A program made the translations under genes and the position numbers. From Bacteroidales bacterium (GTDB lineage: Bacteria > Bacteroidota > Bacteroidia > Bacteroidales > WRLA01), in contig WRLA01000030.1 in the NCBI GenBank assembly GCA_009777825.1, positions 1-32,535 of the forward strand: DNA of 32,535 bases. The letters are read 5' to 3'. Under the pieces are notes generated by a model. That model saw only the letters and a list, made by a program, of their open reading frames with translations, did no database searches and was not told the DNA's origin. Positions 7,920 to 14,345 of this stretch are shown piece by piece. The stretch's first letter is position 1. Each line of letters begins with the position of its first letter.

Positions 7920-8309
7920 TTAACCTGTTGTACTACTTTGTCCCGCATCGGTTACTTCGATGATTCCTGCCCACATGCACATCAGTTTGCAGTTATCCAT
8001 CACGGCGGGTTGTCCTTTTACCAATACGTTCATGCTGCCGGGTATCCACGGCGAGGTGGTGTTGGGGATGCAGGGCATCTCTTGCAATTTGCCGTAGTTG
8101 GCGGCTGTTGCCGAGGCGACGATCGGGTTTGCCAACGATTTGCACTGTCCGAAAGGCATGATGTTCATCATTGGTTTGTAGTCCTGTATGTTTGCCATGT
8201 TGTTGCCGTGCAGACTTATCGGATTCATGGGATGCATCACGCCCAAGTCCGACTGGTCGGACCCGAAAGAACATTTCAACTTGGCTCCTTTACATACGTA
8301 CTTTGGCAT
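7920..8309 (-). CDS. PAAR-like DUF4280 spike-tip protein
   Basis: The 129-residue protein has the DUF4280 pattern: an N-terminal VCKGAKLKCSFG, then NIMPFGQCKSLANP, MPCIPNTTSPWIPG and a C-terminal LMCMWAGIIEV. DUF4280 proteins are PAAR-like and are found at the tips of contractile injection systems, where they sharpen the VgrG spike and bind metal. Regularly placed Cys and His (C6, C13, H26, C56, C79, C107, C111) fit metal binding. It directly follows vgrG (42 nt gap), the expected partner. No C-terminal effector extension is present, so it is a bare tip. Confidence 0.85.
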   Translation of the reverse strand: MPKYVCKGAKLKCSFGSDQSDLGVMHPMNPISLHGNNMANIQDYKPMMNIMPFGQCKSLANPIVASATAANYGKLQEMPCIPNTTSPWIPGSMNVLVKGQPAVMDNCKLMCMWAGIIEVTDAGQSSTTG

Positions 8310-8351
8310 ATTGTTACAATTTAAAGATTTAAGGATTTAAAAATTTAATTT

Positions 8352-10367
8352 TTAATTGATTTTGATACTGCTTGCATAGAGGTCTATTCCGTTGCCGCCG
8401 TCTAATTTCATAGCGCTGTCGGCTTTTTGTTCGTGGTTTTTGGAGTATATCAGCATTTTGTCGGAGGCTTCGATGCGGAAGGTTTCGGCGCTGAGTTGAT
8501 ATTTTTCGGCGATGGATTCATCTTTATTGGCGCCGATTTCTATGATTTGATTGCTGCCGACGCTCAGGGATTCGTTATTTCCGATGCTGGTGTCCATGTC
8601 GTTGCCGGCGTTGATGGTGATATTGGCTTTTGCGGCGGTTGCGATGTTGTTTTTGGCGTTGGTGGTGATGTTGTTTCCGGCTGTTTCGTTGATATTTTCG
8701 CCGGCTTCGCGGTTCAAGTCCACGCCGGCTTTCATGTTGATATGGTTGCCGGCTTCCAGGATGATGTTGTTTTCGGCATAGAGTTCGATGTTGCCGGTGG
8801 ATTGCAGTTTTATCAGTTTGTCGTCGGTGGAGAAAGTGAGGATATAGTTGAATTTTTCGTTGTCATAGATTCGGATGAAGCCGTCGTTTTCTTCGTCGTG
8901 TATTTCGATGGTGTGTCCGTTGCGTGTGCGGATGGCTTTGATGTCGTTGGTCTCGGAGTACCAGCCGTTGCCCGGGCGTTGTTGTTCGTGGTAGAGTGTT
9001 CCGGTGATGTAGGGTTTTTCGGCGTTTCCGTTTTCGAAACCTACCATCACTTCTTCACCGATTTCGGGGATGAAGTAGAAGCCTTTGTTGTCGCCGCCGT
9101 GTGGTTGGGCGATGCGGAGCCAGGGGGTGATCATGTTGTCGTCCTGTTCTTTTTGCCAGAGGAACTGAACGCGTATGCGTCCGAGTTCTTCGGGGTCTTG
9201 GTTGTCCATGACCACGGCGCGTTGTGTTTCGGCTTTGGGGTAGTGTTCGCCGAAGTTGTAGGGGGGGAGGTCGCAGGTGGCGGGGATAGCCGTAAAGACG
9301 TTTTCGTACTTTCCGCGGACGTCGGTGGTATGGATGATTTTGCAGACTAAGAGTTCGTCGTGGGAGCAGGTTCCGCGTTCATTGTCGCCTTTGTCGTAAT
9401 ACTCTTCAATTTTGAAGATGCTGCCTATGCGCAGGTCGGCGCGGTTGCTACTGCCTTGGCATATCGTCATTTGCGCTTTTTTCCCTAAGGATTGTGTTTG
9501 GGCGGAGTATTCGGTTTCGTCGAAGTTTCCTTCCGGCGAGGCGCCTTTCAGGTGTTGGAAGGTCTCTTTGGCGTAGAGTGATTTGGAGTTGTCGTAGGCG
9601 ATGTCGGTGAGGTTGTGCATATCGTTGTCGGTGAAACTGTAGCCGTCTTTTCTGGTGTTGCCGTATTCTGCGTAGTCGTGGTGGGCGTGGGTGAAGTTCA
9701 GATGTCCCAGGTCTAAGTGGTATTGGTAGTTGAGAATGTCGTATCCGATGTGGAACGGGTCTGAGCCGTTCAGTTTGTCCACTTTTCCGAAGACCAATTC
9801 TTTACCATTATAGTATAGCCATTCGCCGAAACGGCGGGCTAAGCGGTTGATAAAGGCGTAGTTGGTTTCGTTGTATTGCACCGTATAAGGGATTTCCTCG
9901 TCCATACGCGGATTGTTCAGTATGGGTATTTCATACGGTTCCAATGTTTTGGTTACTATCTCTTTCAGGGTTGCATCTTCGTATGACCAGCAATGCGGAT
10001 TGTCGAGCAGCAGATAGTCGGGGCTGTAGGCGATGACTTCTATCACCAATCCCGCCTTTAAGTTTTTTCGCAAGACGTTGACATGGAAGATGATACCGGA
10101 AAATTCCAGCACGTCGGTATGTGCTTTTCCGGTGTCGTCGTCGCGCATGGTGCTAAGAAAATACTCTACGGTTTTCCCCAGCAGTTCTTTGGAGAGGGAA
10201 AAACGGATGTATTGTTCATCTTCTTTCATCGCTTTTTTGTGCATCAGGAAGCGAAATTCGTTGGGTTTCTGCAATTCCTGCACTAATTGAATGTCGGAAA
10301 AGTCATATTCTTCGTTGAATGTGTTTCCGTCAATTCTAATCTCTATTTTATCCGCTAAAACAGCCAT
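8352..10367 (-). CDS. tssI: T6SS spike protein VgrG (TssI)
   Basis: The 671-residue VgrG forms the trimeric spike that caps the Hcp tube. The N-terminal gp27-like part includes KTLEPYEIPI and the strand NYAFINRLARRFGEWLYYNG. The gp5 OB-fold follows at about residues 385-480, with MDNQDPEELGRIRVQFLW, PWLRIAQPHGG and GEEVMVGFENGNAEKPYITG, a hallmark of the family. The C-terminal half is a repetitive beta-helix needle (INMKAG, INETAGNNITTNAKNNIA, NESLSVGSNQ). It ends without an added effector domain (ASSIKIN). It lies between the second Hcp gene (21 nt) and the PAAR-like gene (42 nt). Confidence 0.95.
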   Translation of the reverse strand: MAVLADKIEIRIDGNTFNEEYDFSDIQLVQELQKPNEFRFLMHKKAMKEDEQYIRFSLSKELLGKTVEYFLSTMRDDDTGKAHTDVLEFSGIIFHVNVLRKNLKAGLVIEVIAYSPDYLLLDNPHCWSYEDATLKEIVTKTLEPYEIPILNNPRMDEEIPYTVQYNETNYAFINRLARRFGEWLYYNGKELVFGKVDKLNGSDPFHIGYDILNYQYHLDLGHLNFTHAHHDYAEYGNTRKDGYSFTDNDMHNLTDIAYDNSKSLYAKETFQHLKGASPEGNFDETEYSAQTQSLGKKAQMTICQGSSNRADLRIGSIFKIEEYYDKGDNERGTCSHDELLVCKIIHTTDVRGKYENVFTAIPATCDLPPYNFGEHYPKAETQRAVVMDNQDPEELGRIRVQFLWQKEQDDNMITPWLRIAQPHGGDNKGFYFIPEIGEEVMVGFENGNAEKPYITGTLYHEQQRPGNGWYSETNDIKAIRTRNGHTIEIHDEENDGFIRIYDNEKFNYILTFSTDDKLIKLQSTGNIELYAENNIILEAGNHINMKAGVDLNREAGENINETAGNNITTNAKNNIATAAKANITINAGNDMDTSIGNNESLSVGSNQIIEIGANKDESIAEKYQLSAETFRIEASDKMLIYSKNHEQKADSAMKLDGGNGIDLYASSIKIN

Positions 10368-10388
10368 AATTATACTATTTGTTTATTT

Positions 10389-10799
10389 CTAATACTCGTT
10401 TTTAAAGACCACGTCTTGGTTGTCGCCAAAGGCGATTTCTTCGGCGCTGAGGGTTAGTTTGGTGTACATTTGTTTTCCGGCTTGCCCGTGAAAGTGTTCG
10501 CTAAGCCGAATGCAGTAAGCATGTTTAAAGGAGAGGGTTTTTCCCGTCGGAAGTCCTGTGTCCACTGTTGCAAATTTAATCTGCCCGTCCTTATGTTCTG
10601 TGGCGCTTTGCATCCAACTGTGGAGGAACATGTCGCTGTTATCGGGCGAGACTATAGTGATCTGAATGACTCCACTCGAAGGGTGACCGGAGGGTCGTCC
10701 GTAGTCGTTAACGAGTTGAGCAATTTCGTATTCACATTCGATTATTTTATAAACTCTTTTCCCGAAAGAATCGAAGTGTAAGGTTGAGTTATGTGCCAT
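10389..10799 (-). CDS. tssD: T6SS tube protein TssD (Hcp), second copy
   Basis: The 136-residue protein belongs to the Bacteroidetes Hcp (TssD) family, which forms the hexameric inner tube. Seen: an N-terminal strand plus YKIIECEYEIAQLVNDYGRPSG, the family pattern in which a conserved residue pair is followed by a Gly/Pro-rich loop and G.I.ITI, then LHSWM and the closing strands LSFKHAYCIRL and KLTLSAEEIAFG. It is clearly diverged from the other copy at 10945-11364. It is separated from that copy by a 145-bp gap holding an inverted repeat, and it precedes vgrG by 21 nt. This copy may be dedicated to this VgrG or to a cargo; that is inference. Confidence 0.88.
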   Translation of the reverse strand: MAHNSTLHFDSFGKRVYKIIECEYEIAQLVNDYGRPSGHPSSGVIQITIVSPDNSDMFLHSWMQSATEHKDGQIKFATVDTGLPTGKTLSFKHAYCIRLSEHFHGQAGKQMYTKLTLSAEEIAFGDNQDVVFKNEY

Positions 10800-10838
10800 G
10801 TTTGTTTATTTTACAATGTTATTTTTGTGTAAAATTTA

Positions 10839-10928
10839 GCACGCAGATGACGCAGATGGAACAGATAAGCGCAGGTTTTACAAATGTATATCTGTGGAAA
10901 TCCGTGTTATCTGTGTCATCTGTGTGCC
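10839..10928. repeat. Intergenic inverted repeat between the two Hcp genes
   Basis: The left arm GCACGCAGATGACGCAGAT pairs with the right arm ATCTGTGTCATCTGTGTGC, with only a few mismatches over about 19 bp and a looser pairing inside. It is an element of the CAGATGACACAGAT type often dispersed in Bacteroidetes genomes. In RNA it would form a hairpin between the two hcp genes, where it could act as an attenuator or mRNA-end stabiliser. Confidence 0.75.
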
Positions 10929-10944
10929 GTTAAGAAGGTTTTAC

Positions 10945-11364
10945 TTACTTCCAGTCGTTTTCGTAAGTGATTGGTCCGTTGACAATCTTTTTGCAGGAGA
11001 GGGTAATCTCTTCCCAGTGCGCTAAGGAGGTGTCTTTGTCGCCTGCCTGGACGTCTTGCCATTGTTCTACAAAGTCAACGCAATAAGCGCCGTCGAACTC
11101 AACCGATTTCATCTTCTTGTCCACGTCGGACGAGTTCATGAACTCGATAGAGCCTTTTTTGGCTAAAGATTTACTCGTCATCCATTTCAGGAGATCCACG
11201 TTGCCGTCATTCATCGCTTTTACGCGAATAGTGATTTTTCCGCCACGAGGAGGACCTGCCGGTTGATTTTCCTTGTCAATAGCCTGGTTAAACGAATAGG
11301 TGACCGCTGCTACTTCGCGATCTGCAAAACCATCAATTTTCAATGTTACTGGTGTTGTTGCCAT
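10945..11364 (-). CDS. tssD: T6SS tube protein TssD (Hcp), first copy
   Basis: The 139-residue Hcp-family protein follows the Bacteroidetes pattern: TLKIDGFADREVAAVTYSFN, then AGPPRGGKITIRVKA, LLKWM, the strand VEFDGAYCVDFVEQW and the closing ITLSCKKI. It is placed directly after tssC (41 nt). This is the usual order sheath then tube, so it is probably the main structural Hcp. It is cytoplasmic until assembled and fired. The charged C-terminal third carries the extra residues that distinguish it from the second copy. Confidence 0.92.
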   Translation of the reverse strand: MATTPVTLKIDGFADREVAAVTYSFNQAIDKENQPAGPPRGGKITIRVKAMNDGNVDLLKWMTSKSLAKKGSIEFMNSSDVDKKMKSVEFDGAYCVDFVEQWQDVQAGDKDTSLAHWEEITLSCKKIVNGPITYENDWK

Positions 11365-11405
11365 AATACAAAAATTTTTAAATTTATAAATAAGTTAATT
11401 AAGGT

Positions 11406-12788
11406 TTATTTGTCTTGTGTGTCGCATTTTTTGCTGTTGCGGTCAGCGGATAGTTTGATAGTGAAGTTCTTTGCTGCAAAGTAGGGGACGATGTCAATGT
11501 CAATCTTCACCTCTTTGGTTTTCGGGTCTTGGAAAGGTTCGCCGATGGTATAGTCTTTGAAGAGTTTGCCGTGTCCTTTGTAGTCGTTGAGGAAGTCTTG
11601 TATGGTTTTTTTCAGTTGGTCGGGCGAGTTGTAGGGATCCCAGTTTTCGAGGGCTATTTTATGGACATAGTGCATGAGGTTCTTTTTCACCCAGTCGAAG
11701 ACTCTGACAATGGGGTACTCTTTCAATGCGGTATTGGAGCCGGTGTAGAGGTTGGTGTTGTTGTATGCCATCACGCGTCCTTCGGAGAAGACTATCGGCA
11801 CGACTTGGTTGTCCCACAGTCCGGTGATTTCTTCTTTCATCATGTCAATATGTACGCCTTTGATTTCGTTGAGCGTGCCGTATTTTTCGCCGGCGGCGCC
11901 TTGCGACATGGGCGTGTTGTTGTTATAGAGTTTTCCGACCAATGCGCTGGCGGGCGGGAGATACAAGGGGGTGGTTTCGCCGGCGATACTTTCGGATGGA
12001 CGTCCGACCATCCAGTTGGCGGTAACGACTAAGTTTTGGAGTTCGCGGTCGCTGTCTTTGTATTGTTCGGTCTCTTCGTGGAGGATGTCGTAGTCTCTGC
12101 AATCGGCGGAGTCGGTAACGACCAGCACTTTGTATTCGTAAGCCAATCTTGCCCACATGTCGCGCACTTGTTTATCTTTGAAGATGTTGCCGGGCAGGGC
12201 AACGAGGCTGTAGTTGTCTTTCAGGCTCAACCGTCCGTAGGCGTTGTACAACATGCTTTTGATGTCTTTGAAACTCTCGGCGTCGCTGTTAGCGAGTTCG
12301 TCGGTTTCGCCGTTTTCGTTGTATTTCTCTACGTTCATTAGGCGGAGGTTGGGGATTTTTTCCATGCCGGTGTTTTTGAAAAAGGCGTCTAACGAGCGGT
12401 AAGCGGTTTCCAACTTTTTCATTTTCATCGCGGTGAGTTGCAGGTTTGATTTGAGCAGGCTTTGATATTTATCTCTCTTTTGTCCGCACAGGTCCACGTA
12501 TTCCGAAGCGGAGGATTTGTCTTCGTTTAATATTTCCAGCCATGTTTTGATGTCGTTTGCCAAGCGTTCCCGTTTGGATTTGAACTGTTTTTCGGTCAGA
12601 AACATCATTTTTGTGGCGAGGCTGTCGGGGTCGAGGTCGGCGGCATCGGGCATAAAGGCGGCAAGTGTTTTAAAACCACCGTGTTTCTTTAATAATTCGC
12701 CCACCGGTTTCGATGACAGTTGTGGCTTAACCGCTGTTGCTTCTTGCGGTTGAGCGCTCTCTTGCTGTTGTAATTTGTTCTCAGCCAT
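11406..12788 (-). CDS. tssC: T6SS contractile sheath protein TssC
   Basis: The 460-residue large sheath subunit assembles with TssB into the contractile sheath around the Hcp tube. A Gln/Ala-rich disordered N-terminus (about 1-45) is followed by an extended helical part. The conserved core includes LSLKDNYSLVALPGNIFKD, WARLAYEYKVLVVTDS, LVVTANWMVGRPS and YNNNTPMSQGAAGEKYG. The C-terminal sheath handshake strand region is VKIDIDIVPYFAAKNFTIKL. It follows tssB after 18 nt and precedes hcp by 41 nt. Length is somewhat under the 490-500 residues of proteobacterial TssC, as expected for the Bacteroidetes form. Confidence 0.92.
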   Translation of the reverse strand: MAENKLQQQESAQPQEATAVKPQLSSKPVGELLKKHGGFKTLAAFMPDAADLDPDSLATKMMFLTEKQFKSKRERLANDIKTWLEILNEDKSSASEYVDLCGQKRDKYQSLLKSNLQLTAMKMKKLETAYRSLDAFFKNTGMEKIPNLRLMNVEKYNENGETDELANSDAESFKDIKSMLYNAYGRLSLKDNYSLVALPGNIFKDKQVRDMWARLAYEYKVLVVTDSADCRDYDILHEETEQYKDSDRELQNLVVTANWMVGRPSESIAGETTPLYLPPASALVGKLYNNNTPMSQGAAGEKYGTLNEIKGVHIDMMKEEITGLWDNQVVPIVFSEGRVMAYNNTNLYTGSNTALKEYPIVRVFDWVKKNLMHYVHKIALENWDPYNSPDQLKKTIQDFLNDYKGHGKLFKDYTIGEPFQDPKTKEVKIDIDIVPYFAAKNFTIKLSADRNSKKCDTQDK

Positions 12789-12806
12789 GATTATAAAATT
12801 TTAAGG

Positions 12807-13307
12807 TTATTTATTAGACTCGTTTAATTCTACCAAAATGGATTCCAGAAGCGCTTTCAGTTCGCCTCGCGCTTCGGCGTCTTTGAGGATTTCGCGCAGG
12901 CGTGCGTTCTTCTCTATCTGCTTCTGCACCGTCTCGCAATTATCTTTCTTGCTTCGCAGGTCGCTTAAAAACGGACTGTTCGTAACTAAGTTACCTTTAC
13001 CGTTGTTGATGTCGAAGTCTTTCATCTCGTTGAAATTCAAAACCTCTTTCTTCGATTCGCCACCGTCGCCGGCAAAGTCAACCTCTACCTTGGGCTTATA
13101 GTAGGCAAACACCTCTTTCATCGAACGAGGATAGACGCCTCTCTTTTGGCCGTCCTCTTCTACTTCTTCCATTGCCAGACCTCTGTTTTCAAAGGTAACG
13201 TCGGCTGTAAACTGATCCACATAAAGGGTCTTGTTCTCAGACAATCCCTCTATTCTTGCCGAAGAATCTTCTTCTTCGATCCTTGATAAATAATTCTCTT
13301 TACTCAT
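12807..13307 (-). CDS. tssB: T6SS contractile sheath protein TssB
   Basis: The 166-residue small sheath subunit is partner of TssC, which follows after 18 nt. The ATG at 13307 is chosen because AAGGAAAG lies just upstream. The frame also has an ATG at 13361, giving an 18-residue basic extension. Features: a beta part with ENKTLYVDQFTADVTFENRG, PKVEVDF and the LNFNEMKDFDINN segment typical of TssB. A helical C-terminus follows (LRSKKDNCETVQKQIEKNARLREILKDAEARGELKALLESI), matching the family ending L..R..L..LL. The assignment rests on this pattern and on the adjacent tssC. Confidence 0.88.
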   Translation of the reverse strand: MSKENYLSRIEEEDSSARIEGLSENKTLYVDQFTADVTFENRGLAMEEVEEDGQKRGVYPRSMKEVFAYYKPKVEVDFAGDGGESKKEVLNFNEMKDFDINNGKGNLVTNSPFLSDLRSKKDNCETVQKQIEKNARLREILKDAEARGELKALLESILVELNESNK

Positions 13308-13370
13308 CTTTCTTTCCTTTTTAATATGTTTAACAATAAAATTAATGATCTTTTTCCACATACTCCCTCC

Positions 13371-14069
13371 CTATTCGCTTTCATTATATGTTTCTCCTCT
13401 GTTCAATTCAATTTTTAATATTTCGTAAATTTCTTGCCAGGGTTTCAGGTAAAGTTCGGTAGAGGTGTCTGCCAGTTTTGAAAATGTATTTGATGAAAAA
13501 AACTTGTCGGCGGCTGTTTTGTAGTCAAAATTAAAATCAATGACTAAGTTTTCAACAATTGGTTCGCCAATGTGTGAAAACTTTGAAACCCGTTTGCTAT
13601 TATCTGTTTGTTTAAGAAATTGCAATGATACAACGGAACAAAAGCCAATTTGATGTGTTTCTTCGTGCCATTTCAATTCTTCCAAAAAGTCTGTTTTAGA
13701 AATTTCGTCGTTCACATAATCAACTATCCTGTTTTGTACTTTGTCGTCTGCAATCGGACCTTCCACAATGTCGTAATCGTGCATTGGTTTCCTGTTACTG
13801 CGATTAAGAACAATAAAGTCCAGCCATCGTTCGTCGTAATTTTCAAAAATCGCAACTTTTACACTGTCATCTTCATAAGCGTATTCATCAAATTCAAATT
13901 CCGTAACAATTCCTTTTCTCCCATGTTCTTTGCCTATACGGTCAGCCCAAGTTTTGGCTTGTTCGTAATATTTTGTTACATAAAAAGCCCTGCCAAAATC
14001 TTTGTATGGTTTTGCTTTTGTGAGGTCAATCACATCAATTTTCATATAACTGCCGTGATATAGTTTCAT
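13371..14069 (-). CDS. DUF3990 protein, ADP-ribosyltransferase-like putative toxin
   Basis: The 232 residues begin with MKLYHGSYMKIDVIDL, then KPYKDFGRAFYVTKYYEQAKTWADR. This is the DUF3990 signature, related to ADP-ribosyltransferase folds. The segment HQIGFCSVVSLQFLK closes the domain at about 170-185. A further C-terminal helical part (YKTAADKFFSSNTFSKLADTSTELYLKPWQEIYEILKIE) resembles the small third protein often encoded in such modules, so it may be a fusion. The start at 14069 gives a 4-nt overlap with the DUF3791 gene upstream (ATGA), implying translational coupling. The region is visibly richer in A/T than the T6SS genes either side, so it looks acquired. Toxin activity is inferred from the family and its pairing. 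Confidence 0.8.
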   Translation of the reverse strand: MKLYHGSYMKIDVIDLTKAKPYKDFGRAFYVTKYYEQAKTWADRIGKEHGRKGIVTEFEFDEYAYEDDSVKVAIFENYDERWLDFIVLNRSNRKPMHDYDIVEGPIADDKVQNRIVDYVNDEISKTDFLEELKWHEETHQIGFCSVVSLQFLKQTDNSKRVSKFSHIGEPIVENLVIDFNFDYKTAADKFFSSNTFSKLADTSTELYLKPWQEIYEILKIELNRGETYNESE

Positions 14070-14302
14070 TTTAAACCTCCATTTTGATAACAAATATTGT
14101 AAATACTTCTTACTGCCCAAAAGGGACTATCGGTATGCAAAGCCCACCAATGCTCATTGAGAAAATCCCAACCCCCATGATTTTTTAAATAAAAATAAGC
14201 CTCCTGAACATTCATTTTGTAGGCATCTGCAAAAGCAGGTACGATATAAGTTACAAAACTTATTTTATCGCTCGTTTCCTTGTTTATCGCTCGTGTTTCC
14301 AT
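14066..14302 (-). CDS. DUF3791 protein, putative antitoxin
   Basis: The 78-residue helical protein has the DUF3791 pattern: an N-terminal ISFVTYIVPAFADAYKMNVQEAYFYL, then GGWDFLNEHWWALHTDSPFWAVRSIYNIC. It is located directly before and overlapping a DUF3990 gene, the normal arrangement for the pair, and so is a likely antitoxin or partner. It starts 43 nt after the end of clpV, with no obvious promoter of its own seen. Confidence 0.82.
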   Translation of the reverse strand: METRAINKETSDKISFVTYIVPAFADAYKMNVQEAYFYLKNHGGWDFLNEHWWALHTDSPFWAVRSIYNICYQNGGLK

Positions 14303-14345
14303 TGTCTAATTACGTTCAGGTATAATTTTTATGAATCTTCCCTTT

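Noticed and set aside
8427..9350. 307-codon plus-strand frame opposite vgrG
   Set aside because: Low-complexity Val/Phe/Gly/Asp translation antisense to a well supported VgrG gene; a typical shadow frame.
7920..13307. An extracellular contractile injection system (eCIS) instead of T6SS, suggested by the DUF4280 tip
   Set aside because: ClpV, Hcp-type tube proteins, a TssB/TssC split sheath and VgrG with the fused gp27/gp5 layout point to a T6SS; no eCIS baseplate or tail-length genes are seen.
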